Counted from the first letter of the stretch, positions 18,736 through 27,210 are shown. The stretch is DNA of 64,000 nucleotides from Robiginitalea biformata HTCC2501 (GCF_000024125.1 NC_013222.1:3427501-3491500), one strand, 5' to 3'. Notes: a model not told the origin generated them from the sequence alone. A program made the numbers and translations.

Positions 18736-19674
18736 TCAATTGACGGACCGCGTGTCCGTTGTTTCAATATCTGTGCGTTCTGCTATTCTGAGTTTGGCGC
18801 TCCGGGCCCTTGGGTTCTCCTCCAACTCGTCATCCCCGGGGACAATGAGCTTACCTACTTTGCGAAAGGGCGCCAGCGGGTTTCCGTAAAAATCCTTGTC
18901 AACCTCCCCCTCGAATTTCCCGGTCCGGATAAACCGCTTCACCAGTCGATCTTCCAGGGAATGGTAGCTGATCAGGCTCAAACGCCCCCCGGTCGGCAAG
19001 AGCGCAGCGGTCTGTTGCAAAAACGCCTCCAGAGCCGCGAGCTCCTGGTTCACCTCCATCCGGATGGCCTGGTAAATCCGGGCCAGCACCTTGTTCTCCT
19101 TGCCGCGGGGCAAGAAGGCGCTAACCGCTTCATTCAGGCCGTACGTGGTCTGAATGGACGCCTTGTCCCGCGCCCTGACCAACTCCCCGGCTATCTTCCC
19201 GGCGCTGCGGAGTTCCCCGTATCGCTGCAACACGCTGCGCAGCTTTTCAAAGGAATAGGTGTTGACCACATCCCGGGCCGTGATTTCCGCCCGGCGGCTC
19301 ATCCGCATGTCCAGCCCGGCGTCGAAGCGGGTGGAAAACCCGCGTTCCGCACGGTCGAATTGATGGGAGGAAACCCCGAAATCCGCGAGGATCCCGTCTA
19401 CCTTCAGAATGCCATAGAACTTCAAAAACTGTCGTATATACCGGAAGTTTTCCCCAATCAGCAAAAACCGTTCGTCTTCCGGCTTATTGGCCAGGGCCTC
19501 TTCGTCCTGGTCAAATGCAATCAACCTCCCTTTCGGCCCCAACCTGCCGAGGATTTCCCGGCTGTGTCCGCCCCCGCCAAAGGTGACGTCCACATAGGTG
19601 CCGTCCTCCCGGATCGCCAGCCCGTCGACCGACTCCCGGAGCAGGACCGGTTTATGATATTTCATCTCCGTCAT
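18736..19674 (-). CDS. rsmH: 16S rRNA m4C1402 methyltransferase RsmH
   Basis: 312-residue SAM-dependent methyltransferase (MraW) that N4-methylates C1402 of 16S rRNA. KYHKPVLLRESVDGL at the start and VDVTFGGGGHSREIL (SAM loop, about 29-43) are diagnostic, as are DFGVSSHQFD and ISYHSLEDRLVKRF. The start is at 19674 or the Met three codons later; both lie within the end of mraZ, giving an overlap of about 20 bases. Second gene of the division cluster. Confidence 0.96.
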   Translation of the reverse strand: MTEMKYHKPVLLRESVDGLAIREDGTYVDVTFGGGGHSREILGRLGPKGRLIAFDQDEEALANKPEDERFLLIGENFRYIRQFLKFYGILKVDGILADFGVSSHQFDRAERGFSTRFDAGLDMRMSRRAEITARDVVNTYSFEKLRSVLQRYGELRSAGKIAGELVRARDKASIQTTYGLNEAVSAFLPRGKENKVLARIYQAIRMEVNQELAALEAFLQQTAALLPTGGRLSLISYHSLEDRLVKRFIRTGKFEGEVDKDFYGNPLAPFRKVGKLIVPGDDELEENPRARSAKLRIAERTDIETTDTRSVN

Positions 19675-20116
19675 CCCCCATCACCTCCTCGGCGAGGTCT
19701 GCAAAATCAGCAGCCGTCTCTTCGAGTACATTCTCATAGCTGTCCTTGTCCCAGATCTCCACAATATTAATTGCCGAGCTCAGGACAACTTCCTTGCCGA
19801 TCCCCGCCACATCAATCAGGTTCTTGGGGATGAGCAGGCGGCCCGTGGCATCGATTTCCACCAGCTTGACCCCGGCGGTGAACCGCCGGATAAAATCATT
19901 GTTCTTTTTGCGGAAACGGTTTTTTTTGTGCATCTGCTGCATCAGCTGGTTCCACTCGGCCATGGGATATAACTCCAGGCAGGGCTGGAACACGGAACGC
20001 TTGATGACAAACCCCTCGTTCAGGATGGGAACCATCTGGTTTTTCAGCGCCACAGGGATCATAATACGGCCCTTGGAATCGGCCTTGCATTCATATGTCC
20101 CGATGAAGCTGATCAC
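19652..20116 (-). CDS. mraZ: Transcriptional regulator MraZ
   Basis: 154-residue MraZ, with two AbrB-like SpoVT/MraZ repeats: FIGTYECKADSKGRIMIP near the start and VEIDATGRLLIPKNLI near residue 85. Each contains the DxxGR core. MraZ forms ring oligomers and binds short direct repeats to repress its own operon. The start is taken as the GTG at 20114-20116 (VISFIGTYE). An upstream ATG at 20182 lies inside the repeat operator at 20163-20192 and upstream of the likely -7 box, so it should not be in the mRNA. First gene of the division cluster. Confidence 0.93.
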   Translation of the reverse strand: MISFIGTYECKADSKGRIMIPVALKNQMVPILNEGFVIKRSVFQPCLELYPMAEWNQLMQQMHKKNRFRKKNNDFIRRFTAGVKLVEIDATGRLLIPKNLIDVAGIGKEVVLSSAINIVEIWDKDSYENVLEETAADFADLAEEVMGDDGDEIS

Positions 20117-20148
20117 AGTTAAAGCTGGTTGTTTGGTATTATAAAACT

Positions 20149-20156
20149 CAAATATA
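20149..20156 (-). promoter_or_regulatory. Promoter -7 box of the division cluster
   Basis: On the minus strand TATATTTG matches the Bacteroidota -7 consensus TAnnTTTG exactly. It lies 33 bases before the mraZ GTG and 7 bases downstream of the three repeats at 20163-20192. A clear TTG at -33 is not visible, which would suit a promoter overlapped by the operator. Confidence 0.6.
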
Positions 20157-20162
20157 TAGAAA

Positions 20163-20192
20163 TTATTACCACATTTTACCACAAATTACCAC
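20163..20192 (-). promoter_or_regulatory. Candidate MraZ operator: three 10-bp direct repeats
   Basis: On the minus strand the sequence reads GTGGTAATTT, GTGGTAAAAT, GTGGTAATAA: three perfectly phased 10-bp units with core GTGGTAA. Known MraZ sites have this design, three or more short G-rich repeats (TGGGN in E. coli) every 10 bp in front of mraZ. The block lies 47 bases upstream of the mraZ start and abuts the -7 box. Phase, copy number and place are seen; MraZ binding is inferred. Confidence 0.75.
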
Positions 20193-20335
20193 TTTGTTCA
20201 TAAAAAATAGGGATTGCACCCGGAAGTCGCCAATCTGTTCCGCAATTCCGGGCGGTTTCGCAGTGGGAAGGTTGCCTGCCGCTATTCCGCCTTCAATAGC
20301 GTCTTCCAACAGGCCCGGGAAGGCCTTATAAAACC

Positions 20336-20364
20336 TTGCCATATGGTGGAAATGCCTATATTTG
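20336..20364 (+). promoter_or_regulatory. Promoter of the alpha/beta hydrolase gene
   Basis: TTG at 20336-20338 and TATATTTG at 20357-20364 are separated by 18 bases, which fits the Bacteroidota promoter pattern (TTG near -33, TAnnTTTG near -7). The start codon at 20390 follows 25 bases later. This also rules out an in-frame ATG near 20336 as the start. Confidence 0.65.
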
Positions 20365-20389
20365 CCAACTGACAGCAGCAACCGCCTGT

Positions 20390-21154
20390 ATGAAAGACCA
20401 GATTATCAAAGACGGTAAATACCGGTACATCGAAAAGGGCGAAGGGACCCCGATGATTATCCTTCACGGTTTGATGGGCGGCCTGAGCAACTTTCAGGGC
20501 GTCTCGGATTATTTCCCCGAAAAGGGCTACCAGGTCCTGATCCCGGAACTCCCCATCTACGACATGCCGCTTATCAAGACGAACGTGAAGAATTTTGCGC
20601 GTTTCCTGGAGGGGTTCATCGAGTACAAGGGGTTAAAAGACGTTATCCTGCTGGGGAATTCCCTGGGGGGGCATATAGGCCTGCTGCATACCAAGATGTT
20701 TCCGGAAGTAGTCCGGGCCCTGGTCATCACGGGGAGTTCCGGTTTGTACGAAAGCGCCATGGGCGACGGTTACCCCAAACGGGGCGACTACGAATTCATC
20801 AAGAAAAAGGCCGAGGACGTTTTCTACGACCCCAAGGTGGCCACCAAGGAAATCGTGGACGAGGTATACGCCACGGTGAACGACCGGATGAAGCTGGTCA
20901 AGACGCTCGCCATCGCCAAAAGCGCGATCCGACACAATATGTCCAAGGACCTGCCGGCCATGAAGACGCCCACCTGCATCATCTGGGGAGAGAACGACAC
21001 GGTAACCCCGCCCAATGTGGCCAAGGAATTCCACGAACTGCTGCCGGATTCCGATTTGTTCTGGATCCCGGAATGCGGGCACGCCCCCATGATGGAACAT
21101 CCGAAGGATTTTAACCGCATATTGGCTGGCTGGCTGGAAAAGCGCAACTTTTAA
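20390..21154 (+). CDS. Alpha/beta-fold hydrolase
   Basis: 254-residue cytoplasmic alpha/beta hydrolase, beginning MKDQIIKDGKYRYIEKG. IILHGLMGG carries the oxyanion-hole HG motif. The nucleophile elbow is GNSLGGH, with Ser at about 98. The catalytic acid is in the WGENDTVTPP region and the catalytic His is in CGHAPMMEHP. No signal peptide is seen. The substrate is unknown; similarity to epoxide-hydrolase and meta-cleavage-type enzymes is generic. The engB gene follows after 45 bases, and the pair is probably co-transcribed, as often seen in Flavobacteriia. Confidence 0.85.
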   Translation: MKDQIIKDGKYRYIEKGEGTPMIILHGLMGGLSNFQGVSDYFPEKGYQVLIPELPIYDMPLIKTNVKNFARFLEGFIEYKGLKDVILLGNSLGGHIGLLHTKMFPEVVRALVITGSSGLYESAMGDGYPKRGDYEFIKKKAEDVFYDPKVATKEIVDEVYATVNDRMKLVKTLAIAKSAIRHNMSKDLPAMKTPTCIIWGENDTVTPPNVAKEFHELLPDSDLFWIPECGHAPMMEHPKDFNRILAGWLEKRNF

Positions 21155-21199
21155 GGCAGCGAACCAAACCCCGGGCCTGCCCGGTAACCCGCCGTTTTT

Positions 21200-21826
21200 A
21201 TGAAAATCCGATCTGCAGAATTCGTCGTCAGCAATACCGACGTGTCCCGGTGCCCTGCCGAGCCCCTGCCGGAATACGCTTTTATCGGCCGTTCCAATGT
21301 GGGTAAATCCTCCCTGATCAATATGCTGACCGATCGGAAACACCTGGCAAAGATCTCGGGCCGGCCGGGTAAAACCCAACTCATCAACCACTTCCGCATC
21401 AACGACAACTGGTTTTTGGTAGACCTGCCGGGATACGGGTATGCCCGGACTTCCAAAAAGGACAAGGCCGCCTTTCAAAAACTAATCCACCGGTATTTCA
21501 GGGAGCGGCGGCAATTGCTGTCGGCATTTCTGCTCGTGGATATCCGCCACGAGCCCCAGCCCATCGACCTGGAATTCATGGAATGGCTCACCGGCGAAGG
21601 AATACCCTTTGCCCTGATCTTTACCAAAGCGGACAAACTCAAACCCGGCGCCGTATCCAGGCAAACGGACGGGTACCTGCAGGCCATGCGCAACGCCGGA
21701 TGGGAAGCCGACCCGCCTTTCTTTGTGACCTCCTCCCTGAAGGGGATCGGCAAGGATGAGGTACTTGCTTATATCGGGGAGATCAATCAAAATTTCCGGG
21801 AGGCTTCCGGGGGACCCCCCCAATAA
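21200..21826 (+). CDS. engB: Ribosome-assembly GTPase EngB/YsxC
   Basis: 208-residue GTPase of the TrmE-Era-EngA-EngB family, needed for late assembly of the 50S subunit. The G motifs are G1 GRSNVGKS at 30-37, G2 around GRPGKTQLINHF, G3 DLPGYG, and G4 TKADK. Length and motif spacing are normal. The start ATG at 21200 gives the expected N-terminus MKIRSAEFVVSN. The last residues (after about 195) are rich in Pro and Gly and not conserved. The next gene is convergent, 43 bases away. Confidence 0.95.
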   Translation: MKIRSAEFVVSNTDVSRCPAEPLPEYAFIGRSNVGKSSLINMLTDRKHLAKISGRPGKTQLINHFRINDNWFLVDLPGYGYARTSKKDKAAFQKLIHRYFRERRQLLSAFLLVDIRHEPQPIDLEFMEWLTGEGIPFALIFTKADKLKPGAVSRQTDGYLQAMRNAGWEADPPFFVTSSLKGIGKDEVLAYIGEINQNFREASGGPPQ

Positions 21827-21869
21827 AAATTACGCCAGCACCCCGCAAACTGCCAGCAGCCCCCGGCAT

Positions 21870-22256
21870 TCACGCCAGCCGTTCCCGCAATACGTCCACC
21901 AGGACCTCGAGCCGTTTGACCGCATTCAATTCCCGTGCGGAAAGCAGTATCCGAAGGTGTCCGCTGCGCACTTGCAGCACCGCAGGCAAGGCAACAGCCT
22001 CCAGGTCCTTTTCGGCCTGGAGTTGCCGGTATTCATCGCGGTGCAGGAAATGGACGGGCCTGTCCACGGCCTGCAGGAACGCCCTCCAGGACTCCCGGGG
22101 CCCTATCGGGCCGTGCGTGAGTTTACAGAGGTTGCAGCCGTAGGTATCCGGACGCATATACTTATGAAGCGTATCCCAAAAAGCCTGGCGCCATCCGGTA
22201 TCCGCATTGTAGACGAATACCAGGGTTCCGTCTTCCTCCAAAAATTCCGTGTTCAT
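21870..22256 (-). CDS. Conserved hypothetical protein with a CNLC motif
   Basis: 128-residue soluble protein of no family I can name. It begins MNTEFLEEDGTLVFVYNADTG. Features are two aromatic-rich helices, the motif YGCNLCKLTHG at about 39-49 with a CxxC pair, and HFLHRDEYRQL. The strand-like start (LVFVYNAD) followed by a CxxC helix recalls a thioredoxin-type layout, but no cis-Pro motif is clear, so a redox or metal-binding role is only a guess. It stands alone between engB and the pirin gene. Confidence 0.7.
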   Translation of the reverse strand: MNTEFLEEDGTLVFVYNADTGWRQAFWDTLHKYMRPDTYGCNLCKLTHGPIGPRESWRAFLQAVDRPVHFLHRDEYRQLQAEKDLEAVALPAVLQVRSGHLRILLSARELNAVKRLEVLVDVLRERLA

Positions 22257-22415
22257 TTTTGTCTTCCTTTCCTTTCTGGCACTGCGCGCCCTTTTCAGTT
22301 GGTTCCTTCTTAGGTCAATTCCTTACAATCCCATCTCCTTTAACCTTTCATTAGGCCGGCCCGGCCGGGGAGTTCAGTAAATTAGCCGGAAGTGAAACCG
22401 GATATCCATTAAGTT

Positions 22416-23141
22416 ATGAAAAAGATTGTACATCCCTCAGGAGATCGGGGGTTCGCCGACCACGGTTGGCTGAAAAGCAGGCACAGCTTCAGTTTTGCAT
22501 CCTTCTACGACCCGGATAAAATTCAGTTCGGGGCACTGCGCGTCCTGAACGACGACCGCGTGGCTCCCGGGAAGGGGTTTGGCACCCACCCGCACCGGGA
22601 TATGGAGATCATTTCCATCCCCCTGGAGGGCGCTCTGGAACACGAGGACAGCATGGGTAACAAAGCGGTAATCCGCGAGGGGGATATCCAGGTGATGAGT
22701 GCCGGCACCGGCGTCCGCCACAGCGAATACAATAAAAACCAGGACCGGGAGGTAGCCTTCCTGCAAATCTGGATCCTCCCCGATACGCCCGGGGTGAGCC
22801 CCCGGTACGATCAAATCCGGCTCGACCCGGCTGCCGCGCGAAACAAATGGTTTACCGCCCTGGGCCCGCAAGGGAAACACGACGGCCTGTGGATCCACCA
22901 GGATGCCTGGCTGCACCTCGGTCACTTTGAATCCGGACAAACACCCCGCTACTCGCTGAAGGCGCCGGAACACGGGCTTTATATTTTTGTCCTGGAAGGT
23001 GAAGTGCAAGTGGCGGATACGCGGCTGGCCGACCGGGATGCCCTGGGGGTCTGGCAAATAGGCTCGGTGGACTTCGACATCCTGGAGCAGAGCCGCATAC
23101 TGCTTATCGAGGTGCCGATGGCGGAACAGGCAGGTACCTGA
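22416..23141 (+). CDS. Pirin family protein
   Basis: 241-residue bicupin of the pirin family (YhhW type). The N-terminal metal-binding cupin has HPHRDMEIISIPLEGALEHED, where two His, a later His and a Glu form the iron site. RHSFSFASFYDP and GTGVRHSEYNKN are family blocks. Some relatives act as quercetin 2,3-dioxygenases, others as redox-sensing partners of regulators; sequence alone does not decide. It is monocistronic, with the UspA gene 85 bases downstream on the same strand. Confidence 0.9.
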   Translation: MKKIVHPSGDRGFADHGWLKSRHSFSFASFYDPDKIQFGALRVLNDDRVAPGKGFGTHPHRDMEIISIPLEGALEHEDSMGNKAVIREGDIQVMSAGTGVRHSEYNKNQDREVAFLQIWILPDTPGVSPRYDQIRLDPAAARNKWFTALGPQGKHDGLWIHQDAWLHLGHFESGQTPRYSLKAPEHGLYIFVLEGEVQVADTRLADRDALGVWQIGSVDFDILEQSRILLIEVPMAEQAGT

Positions 23142-23226
23142 AGCGAGCAATCCGGCAAATTTGATATTTGTCATGAATTATTCGTATCCTAGGGGGTAGA
23201 TTTACAATCGAACCTATATTCAACGC

Positions 23227-24012
23227 ATGGAACGCATCAACGACATCCTTGTCCCCTTTGATTTTTCCCCACCTTCCGAACAGGCCCTGGCCTACGCCCT
23301 GGATTTTGTGGGAAGCCGCCCCGGCAAAAAGATCACCCTTTGCTTTATGCAGGAAAAAGAAGACCTGAAGGCCCTGGAGAAACAGTTTGCGGATATTCGC
23401 GCCGGACTCAGCAAAGCGTTCCGCTCCGAATTGGACTGGGTGCATTTTTCGCCCCCGTCGGTGCCCGGCCTGATTGACAAGAGCCGGGAACTCCACACCG
23501 ACCTGATCCTGATGGGCACTTCCGGCTCCCAGGATCCGGAGGGAACCACCCACACCTCGCAAACCGTCCTGTCCACGGATTGCCCGGTTTTGGTAATCCC
23601 CCAAGGGGTCCCGGAGGAATTCCGCCTGAAGAAAATCGCCCTGGTACTCGGCAGCAACGAAATAGACGACCCCAAGGATCTGGGGACCTTGCTGAATTTT
23701 GCACGAACCTTCAATGCGCAGGTGCACGTGCTGACGATTCAGACCACCCCTGGCGTATACGGGTATTCCAGGGAGGAAGAAAAGAACGAGCGGCTACTCG
23801 AGTACTACCTGGAAGATTTCTATGCCCAGCATACCTTTATAGAGAGTGACGACATGGTGGAAGGGATTTTTGACTACGCCCAGGAAAAAGAAATGGACCT
23901 GATTGCCATCCTGCCACGCAATCACGTGCGCAATGGCAAGCCGTCCGAGGGACGGCTCACCCGGATCCTGACCCTGCAATCCCGAATCCCCCTGCTGGCC
24001 ATCGAGCACTAA
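23227..24012 (+). CDS. Universal stress protein (tandem UspA)
   Basis: 261-residue protein with two UspA domains. The first (about 1-130) starts NDILVPFDFSPPSEQALAYAL and has LILMGTSGSQDPEG followed by TDCPVLVIPQG, a close match to the UspA nucleotide-binding end. The second (about 138-261) starts KKIALVLGSNEID and ends RIPLLAIEH but lacks a clear GxxG motif. Tandem Usp proteins are common in Bacteroidota. It may have a stress or energy-sensing role. The phosphorylase gene follows 136 bases later. Confidence 0.85.
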   Translation: MERINDILVPFDFSPPSEQALAYALDFVGSRPGKKITLCFMQEKEDLKALEKQFADIRAGLSKAFRSELDWVHFSPPSVPGLIDKSRELHTDLILMGTSGSQDPEGTTHTSQTVLSTDCPVLVIPQGVPEEFRLKKIALVLGSNEIDDPKDLGTLLNFARTFNAQVHVLTIQTTPGVYGYSREEEKNERLLEYYLEDFYAQHTFIESDDMVEGIFDYAQEKEMDLIAILPRNHVRNGKPSEGRLTRILTLQSRIPLLAIEH

Positions 24013-24148
24013 GGACCTGTTATATGTCCTTGCTCCTGACCACTTGTCGGCCATTGGAGTCATTAAAAGGCCGATTTAAATAGAAAGCAACCATTTATAC
24101 GTAATTTCCGCGGCAAAACGAATTGTACACACCGAAATACCACCCAAT

Positions 24149-25801
24149 ATGTCGCAACCCGTCTCCCCCTACCGCAACTGGTACCACCCGTACACCCCCG
24201 ACCGGAAATACGCCCGCCGTGCAGCCTACTTCAGCATGGAGTTCGGTATCGACCAGGGGCTGAAAATCTATTCCGGGGGCCTGGGCTTTTTGGCCGGCTC
24301 CCACCTGAAGTCCGCCTTTGACCTGAAACAGAATATGATCGGTATCGGGATGCTTTGGAAATACGGCTATTACGACCAGGAGCGGCAGCAAGACGGCACC
24401 ATGGCATCCCGCCTGGTGGAAAAAAGATACGATTACCTCCAGGATACGGGGATTGAGCTTTCGGTGGCTATTAATGACAACCCGGATGTTCGGGTTCGGG
24501 TCTGGGTACTCCCACCGGATGTCTTTCAGACAGTACCCCTGTACCTGCTCAGCACGGATGTCCCCGACAATGACCACCTTTCCCGGACGATCACCGACCG
24601 CCTCTACGACCCGAATGACGAAACGCGAATCTCCCAAAGCATTGTACTGGGAATCGGCGGGGCAAAGCTTGTCGGGCTGCTGGGAGGGGCCGACTGCTAC
24701 CACCTGAACGAAGGCCATGCACTCCCGGCTTTTTATTACCTGCGCGACCAGGGGGTTCCCTCCTCCCAAATGGTCTTCACCACGCATACGCCGGAGAAAG
24801 GCGGAAACGAAACCCGCAATGGCTACCACCTGAACAACCGCGGATTCTTTGGCCGCCGGTTGCCCGACCCGGAATTGCGCCGGGAACTCGTCGGGGAAGA
24901 GCTCAATTATACCGTATCGGCCCTTCGGCATTCCAAAAAGGCGAATGCGGTTTCCAAACTGCACGCCCGGGTGGCCCGGCAGATGTGGCAACCCTTTGGC
25001 CTGGATTCCCGGATCGTCCCCATTACCAATGCCCAGCACCCGGGATACTGGACGGATCCTGCACTGCAAAAGCACTTTGAGAAAAATCAGGTTAAAGCCT
25101 TCCGAAAGCGCAAAACGCAAATGAAGGCCGACCTGTTCCGGGAAGTCATGAACCAGACCGGAAAGCGGTTTGACCCGGAGGTCCTCACCGTGGTCTGGGC
25201 CCGGCGGTTTGCCGCCTACAAACGGGCAGACCTGCTGTTGCGGGATTTTGAGCGTTTCCGAAAACTCCTGACCAACCCGGAAAAACCCATACAGATTATC
25301 TGGGCGGGCAAGCCCTACCCGGAAGACTACGGCGCCATCAATATCTTCAACCGACTCATCGAGGTCAGCTGGGGGTTCCCCAACCTGAGTGTGCTGACCG
25401 GCTATGAGATGGAACTCTCCAGGTTGCTGAAGGAAGGCTCGGATATCTGGCTCAACACCCCGCGAATCACCCGAGAGGCCTCCGGTACCAGCGGGATGAC
25501 GGCTGCGATGAACGGTTCGCTGAACCTGACGGTGAACGACGGTTGGATCCCCGAGTTTGCCCGTCACGGCGAAAATGCCTTTGTCCTTCCCGAGGCAGAT
25601 CCCGGACAGCCCCACAGCGTCCAGGACGAGGTAGACAGCAAAAACCTGTACGAAATACTCGAGAAAGACGTATTGCCCTTATACTACGAGCAACCCGAAA
25701 AATGGATGGAGATGGTATTCCGCGCCAAGGAGGAAGTTGTCCCTGCGTTTTCGAGCCACCGGATGGCCGACGCCTACTACCGGGAGCTCTACAAGGCCTG
25801 A
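24149..25801 (+). CDS. Short GT35 alpha-glucan phosphorylase-like protein
   Basis: 550-residue member of the short alpha-glucan phosphorylase family. AAYFSMEFGIDQGLKIYSGG (25-44) starts the catalytic fold directly, so the N-terminal DUF3417-type domain is missing. HLNEGHALPAF (185-195), RRFAAYKRADLLLRDF (352-367) and EASGTSGM (443-450) are conserved. However the residue after GTSGM, where phosphorylases carry the Lys that holds pyridoxal phosphate, is Thr451 (codon 25499-25501). Either PLP is held differently or the enzyme is not a classical phosphorylase. It overlaps the convergent gldC end by 13 bases. Confidence 0.8.
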   Translation: MSQPVSPYRNWYHPYTPDRKYARRAAYFSMEFGIDQGLKIYSGGLGFLAGSHLKSAFDLKQNMIGIGMLWKYGYYDQERQQDGTMASRLVEKRYDYLQDTGIELSVAINDNPDVRVRVWVLPPDVFQTVPLYLLSTDVPDNDHLSRTITDRLYDPNDETRISQSIVLGIGGAKLVGLLGGADCYHLNEGHALPAFYYLRDQGVPSSQMVFTTHTPEKGGNETRNGYHLNNRGFFGRRLPDPELRRELVGEELNYTVSALRHSKKANAVSKLHARVARQMWQPFGLDSRIVPITNAQHPGYWTDPALQKHFEKNQVKAFRKRKTQMKADLFREVMNQTGKRFDPEVLTVVWARRFAAYKRADLLLRDFERFRKLLTNPEKPIQIIWAGKPYPEDYGAINIFNRLIEVSWGFPNLSVLTGYEMELSRLLKEGSDIWLNTPRITREASGTSGMTAAMNGSLNLTVNDGWIPEFARHGENAFVLPEADPGQPHSVQDEVDSKNLYEILEKDVLPLYYEQPEKWMEMVFRAKEEVVPAFSSHRMADAYYRELYKA

Positions 25802-26154
25802 CCTCCCGGGCCGGGCGAATCGCCTTTTAGTTCGAGCTTCTCGGCAAAGTAGTCGCAGAAATCCTTCATGGTGGCCGTCATCTTTTCGTCCTGGGTGGCC
25901 TTCATAAACGTATCGGAAAGCGCCACCAGGGTCTGGTGGAAAAAGATCTTCATCTCCTCCACGGGCATGTCCTTGGTCCAGAGGTCAATTTTCAGGGACT
26001 CTTTGTTTGCGCTGTCCCAAACAGACAGGAGCATCGCCTTGGCTTCCTCGTTTTCAATCCCGCCGTCCTGGGCAGACCAGTGCAGCTTTTCCGGGACCCG
26101 GTTTTCATCCAGGGCCACCCGAAGGGTTATTTCCGATGTATGTAGTTCCGACAT
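25789..26154 (-). CDS. gldC: Gliding motility protein GldC
   Basis: 121-residue soluble protein recognised as GldC from MSELHTSEITLRVALDENRVPEKLHW and DFCDYFAEKLELKG. In Flavobacterium johnsoniae GldC supports gliding, and its loss reduces rather than abolishes motility. No signal peptide or membrane segment. It follows gldB by 6 bases and is clearly in one operon with it. The C-terminus overlaps the end of the convergent phosphorylase gene. Confidence 0.9.
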   Translation of the reverse strand: MSELHTSEITLRVALDENRVPEKLHWSAQDGGIENEEAKAMLLSVWDSANKESLKIDLWTKDMPVEEMKIFFHQTLVALSDTFMKATQDEKMTATMKDFCDYFAEKLELKGDSPGPGGQAL

Positions 26155-26160
26155 AATTTC

Positions 26161-27135
26161 TTATCTGGGGGGTTTGTAATTTGATTCCCTGAACAGTGCC
26201 TCCCCGGGCAATTCCATCAGTTGGCGAAGTTCCGTATCCGGGTTGGCCTCCATATAGGAGCGCACAATCTGCCATCCCATATAGCGACCGATCCTCCCGG
26301 GCGATTCGTTGTCGAGTTCCAGTCGGAACTTGCTGAAAGGCGCCGGGTCCAAAAATCGCGGGCCCAGTTCCCGGTCCGTGCTGTAGAGCAGTTCCCGTTC
26401 AATCAGGTAGCGCCAGATCTGGGCTTCGTTCTCCCGGGCCCATTGGAGCTCCTCCCCGGTATAGCCGATTTTGGTCGAATCCGGTTCCAGGGGCAGCAAT
26501 TGATCCTTCAGGTAGAGGATTTTACCGTAATAAACCATCTGGCCGACAAAACTCCGCTCCCGGGGAGCCGGGACCACCGACCGGGCAAATGCCGCCGCCA
26601 CATCGCTCATCATGAAATCCGCATCCAGGGATTTGGCGATATACCGGTCCATGTTGCCGTAGAAGGGGTGGTCCGGGCCCAGGTAGTTGTCCAGGCCAAT
26701 CAGCAACAGCGTATCGGCCAGGACCACCCGGTTTTGGTAATCCACATCCGTTGTCAGCGTGATGACCGAAGGCACCGGGCGATCGGGAAAATAAAATTGT
26801 ACGTGCTTGTAGAAGAGTTCGAGTTCCCGGGCAAACGGCTCAAAATCGGGAAAAACCCGTTCCACCTCCGCCCGCAGCCGGGTTTGCAGGGAATCCTCTT
26901 TTTTGGCCAGCCAAATACTGTCCGGGAATTGGGACGGAAACAGGTAGGGGAACCGGGCTTTTAAACCGGGGAGCTCCTCAGGGGCCACAGTGTCAAAGGC
27001 ACGGTCAAATCGATGGACCTCGAGGTCTACCGGTATCCGGGCAATGCGTTCGGGTACATTCGCCCCGGTTTCCCCACAGCTGCAGAACAGCACCATGGCA
27101 ACAACAGGTATTCCTTTTATAAGTAATCGCAGCAA
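26161..27135 (-). CDS. gldB: Gliding motility lipoprotein GldB
   Basis: About 324 residues. The start region LLRLLIKGIPVVAMVLFCSCGETG is a lipoprotein signal, with the modified Cys in FCSC. The rest is a soluble, mostly helical domain of the GldB type. GldB is essential for gliding in F. johnsoniae. No ATG fits: the only upstream ATG, at 27237, would place the start inside nadE and upstream of the likely promoter box at 27175-27182. The TTG at 27133-27135 gives a normal signal peptide and is used here with caution. Confidence 0.8.
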   Translation of the reverse strand: MLRLLIKGIPVVAMVLFCSCGETGANVPERIARIPVDLEVHRFDRAFDTVAPEELPGLKARFPYLFPSQFPDSIWLAKKEDSLQTRLRAEVERVFPDFEPFARELELFYKHVQFYFPDRPVPSVITLTTDVDYQNRVVLADTLLLIGLDNYLGPDHPFYGNMDRYIAKSLDADFMMSDVAAAFARSVVPAPRERSFVGQMVYYGKILYLKDQLLPLEPDSTKIGYTGEELQWARENEAQIWRYLIERELLYSTDRELGPRFLDPAPFSKFRLELDNESPGRIGRYMGWQIVRSYMEANPDTELRQLMELPGEALFRESNYKPPR

Positions 27136-27174
27136 GGCTTTCGTATTAGGAGGCGGGGTGCTATTTTTACGGGG

Positions 27175-27182
27175 CAAAGTTA
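27175..27182 (-). promoter_or_regulatory. Promoter -7 box of gldB-gldC
   Basis: Minus-strand TAACTTTG matches TAnnTTTG exactly. It lies in the gap between the divergent gldB and nadE genes, 40 bases before the proposed gldB start and 29 bases upstream of the nadE ATG. A TTTAG about 20 bases upstream could act as the -33 element. Confidence 0.55.
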
Positions 27183-27210
27183 GTGGTTTTCCAATTGAAA
27201 CTAAAGCGGG

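Noticed and set aside
24095..25615. Long minus-strand open frame (506 codons) opposite the glucan phosphorylase gene
   Set aside because: It mirrors the codon pattern of the plus-strand gene, which has clear GT35 motifs; the antisense product has no recognisable domain.
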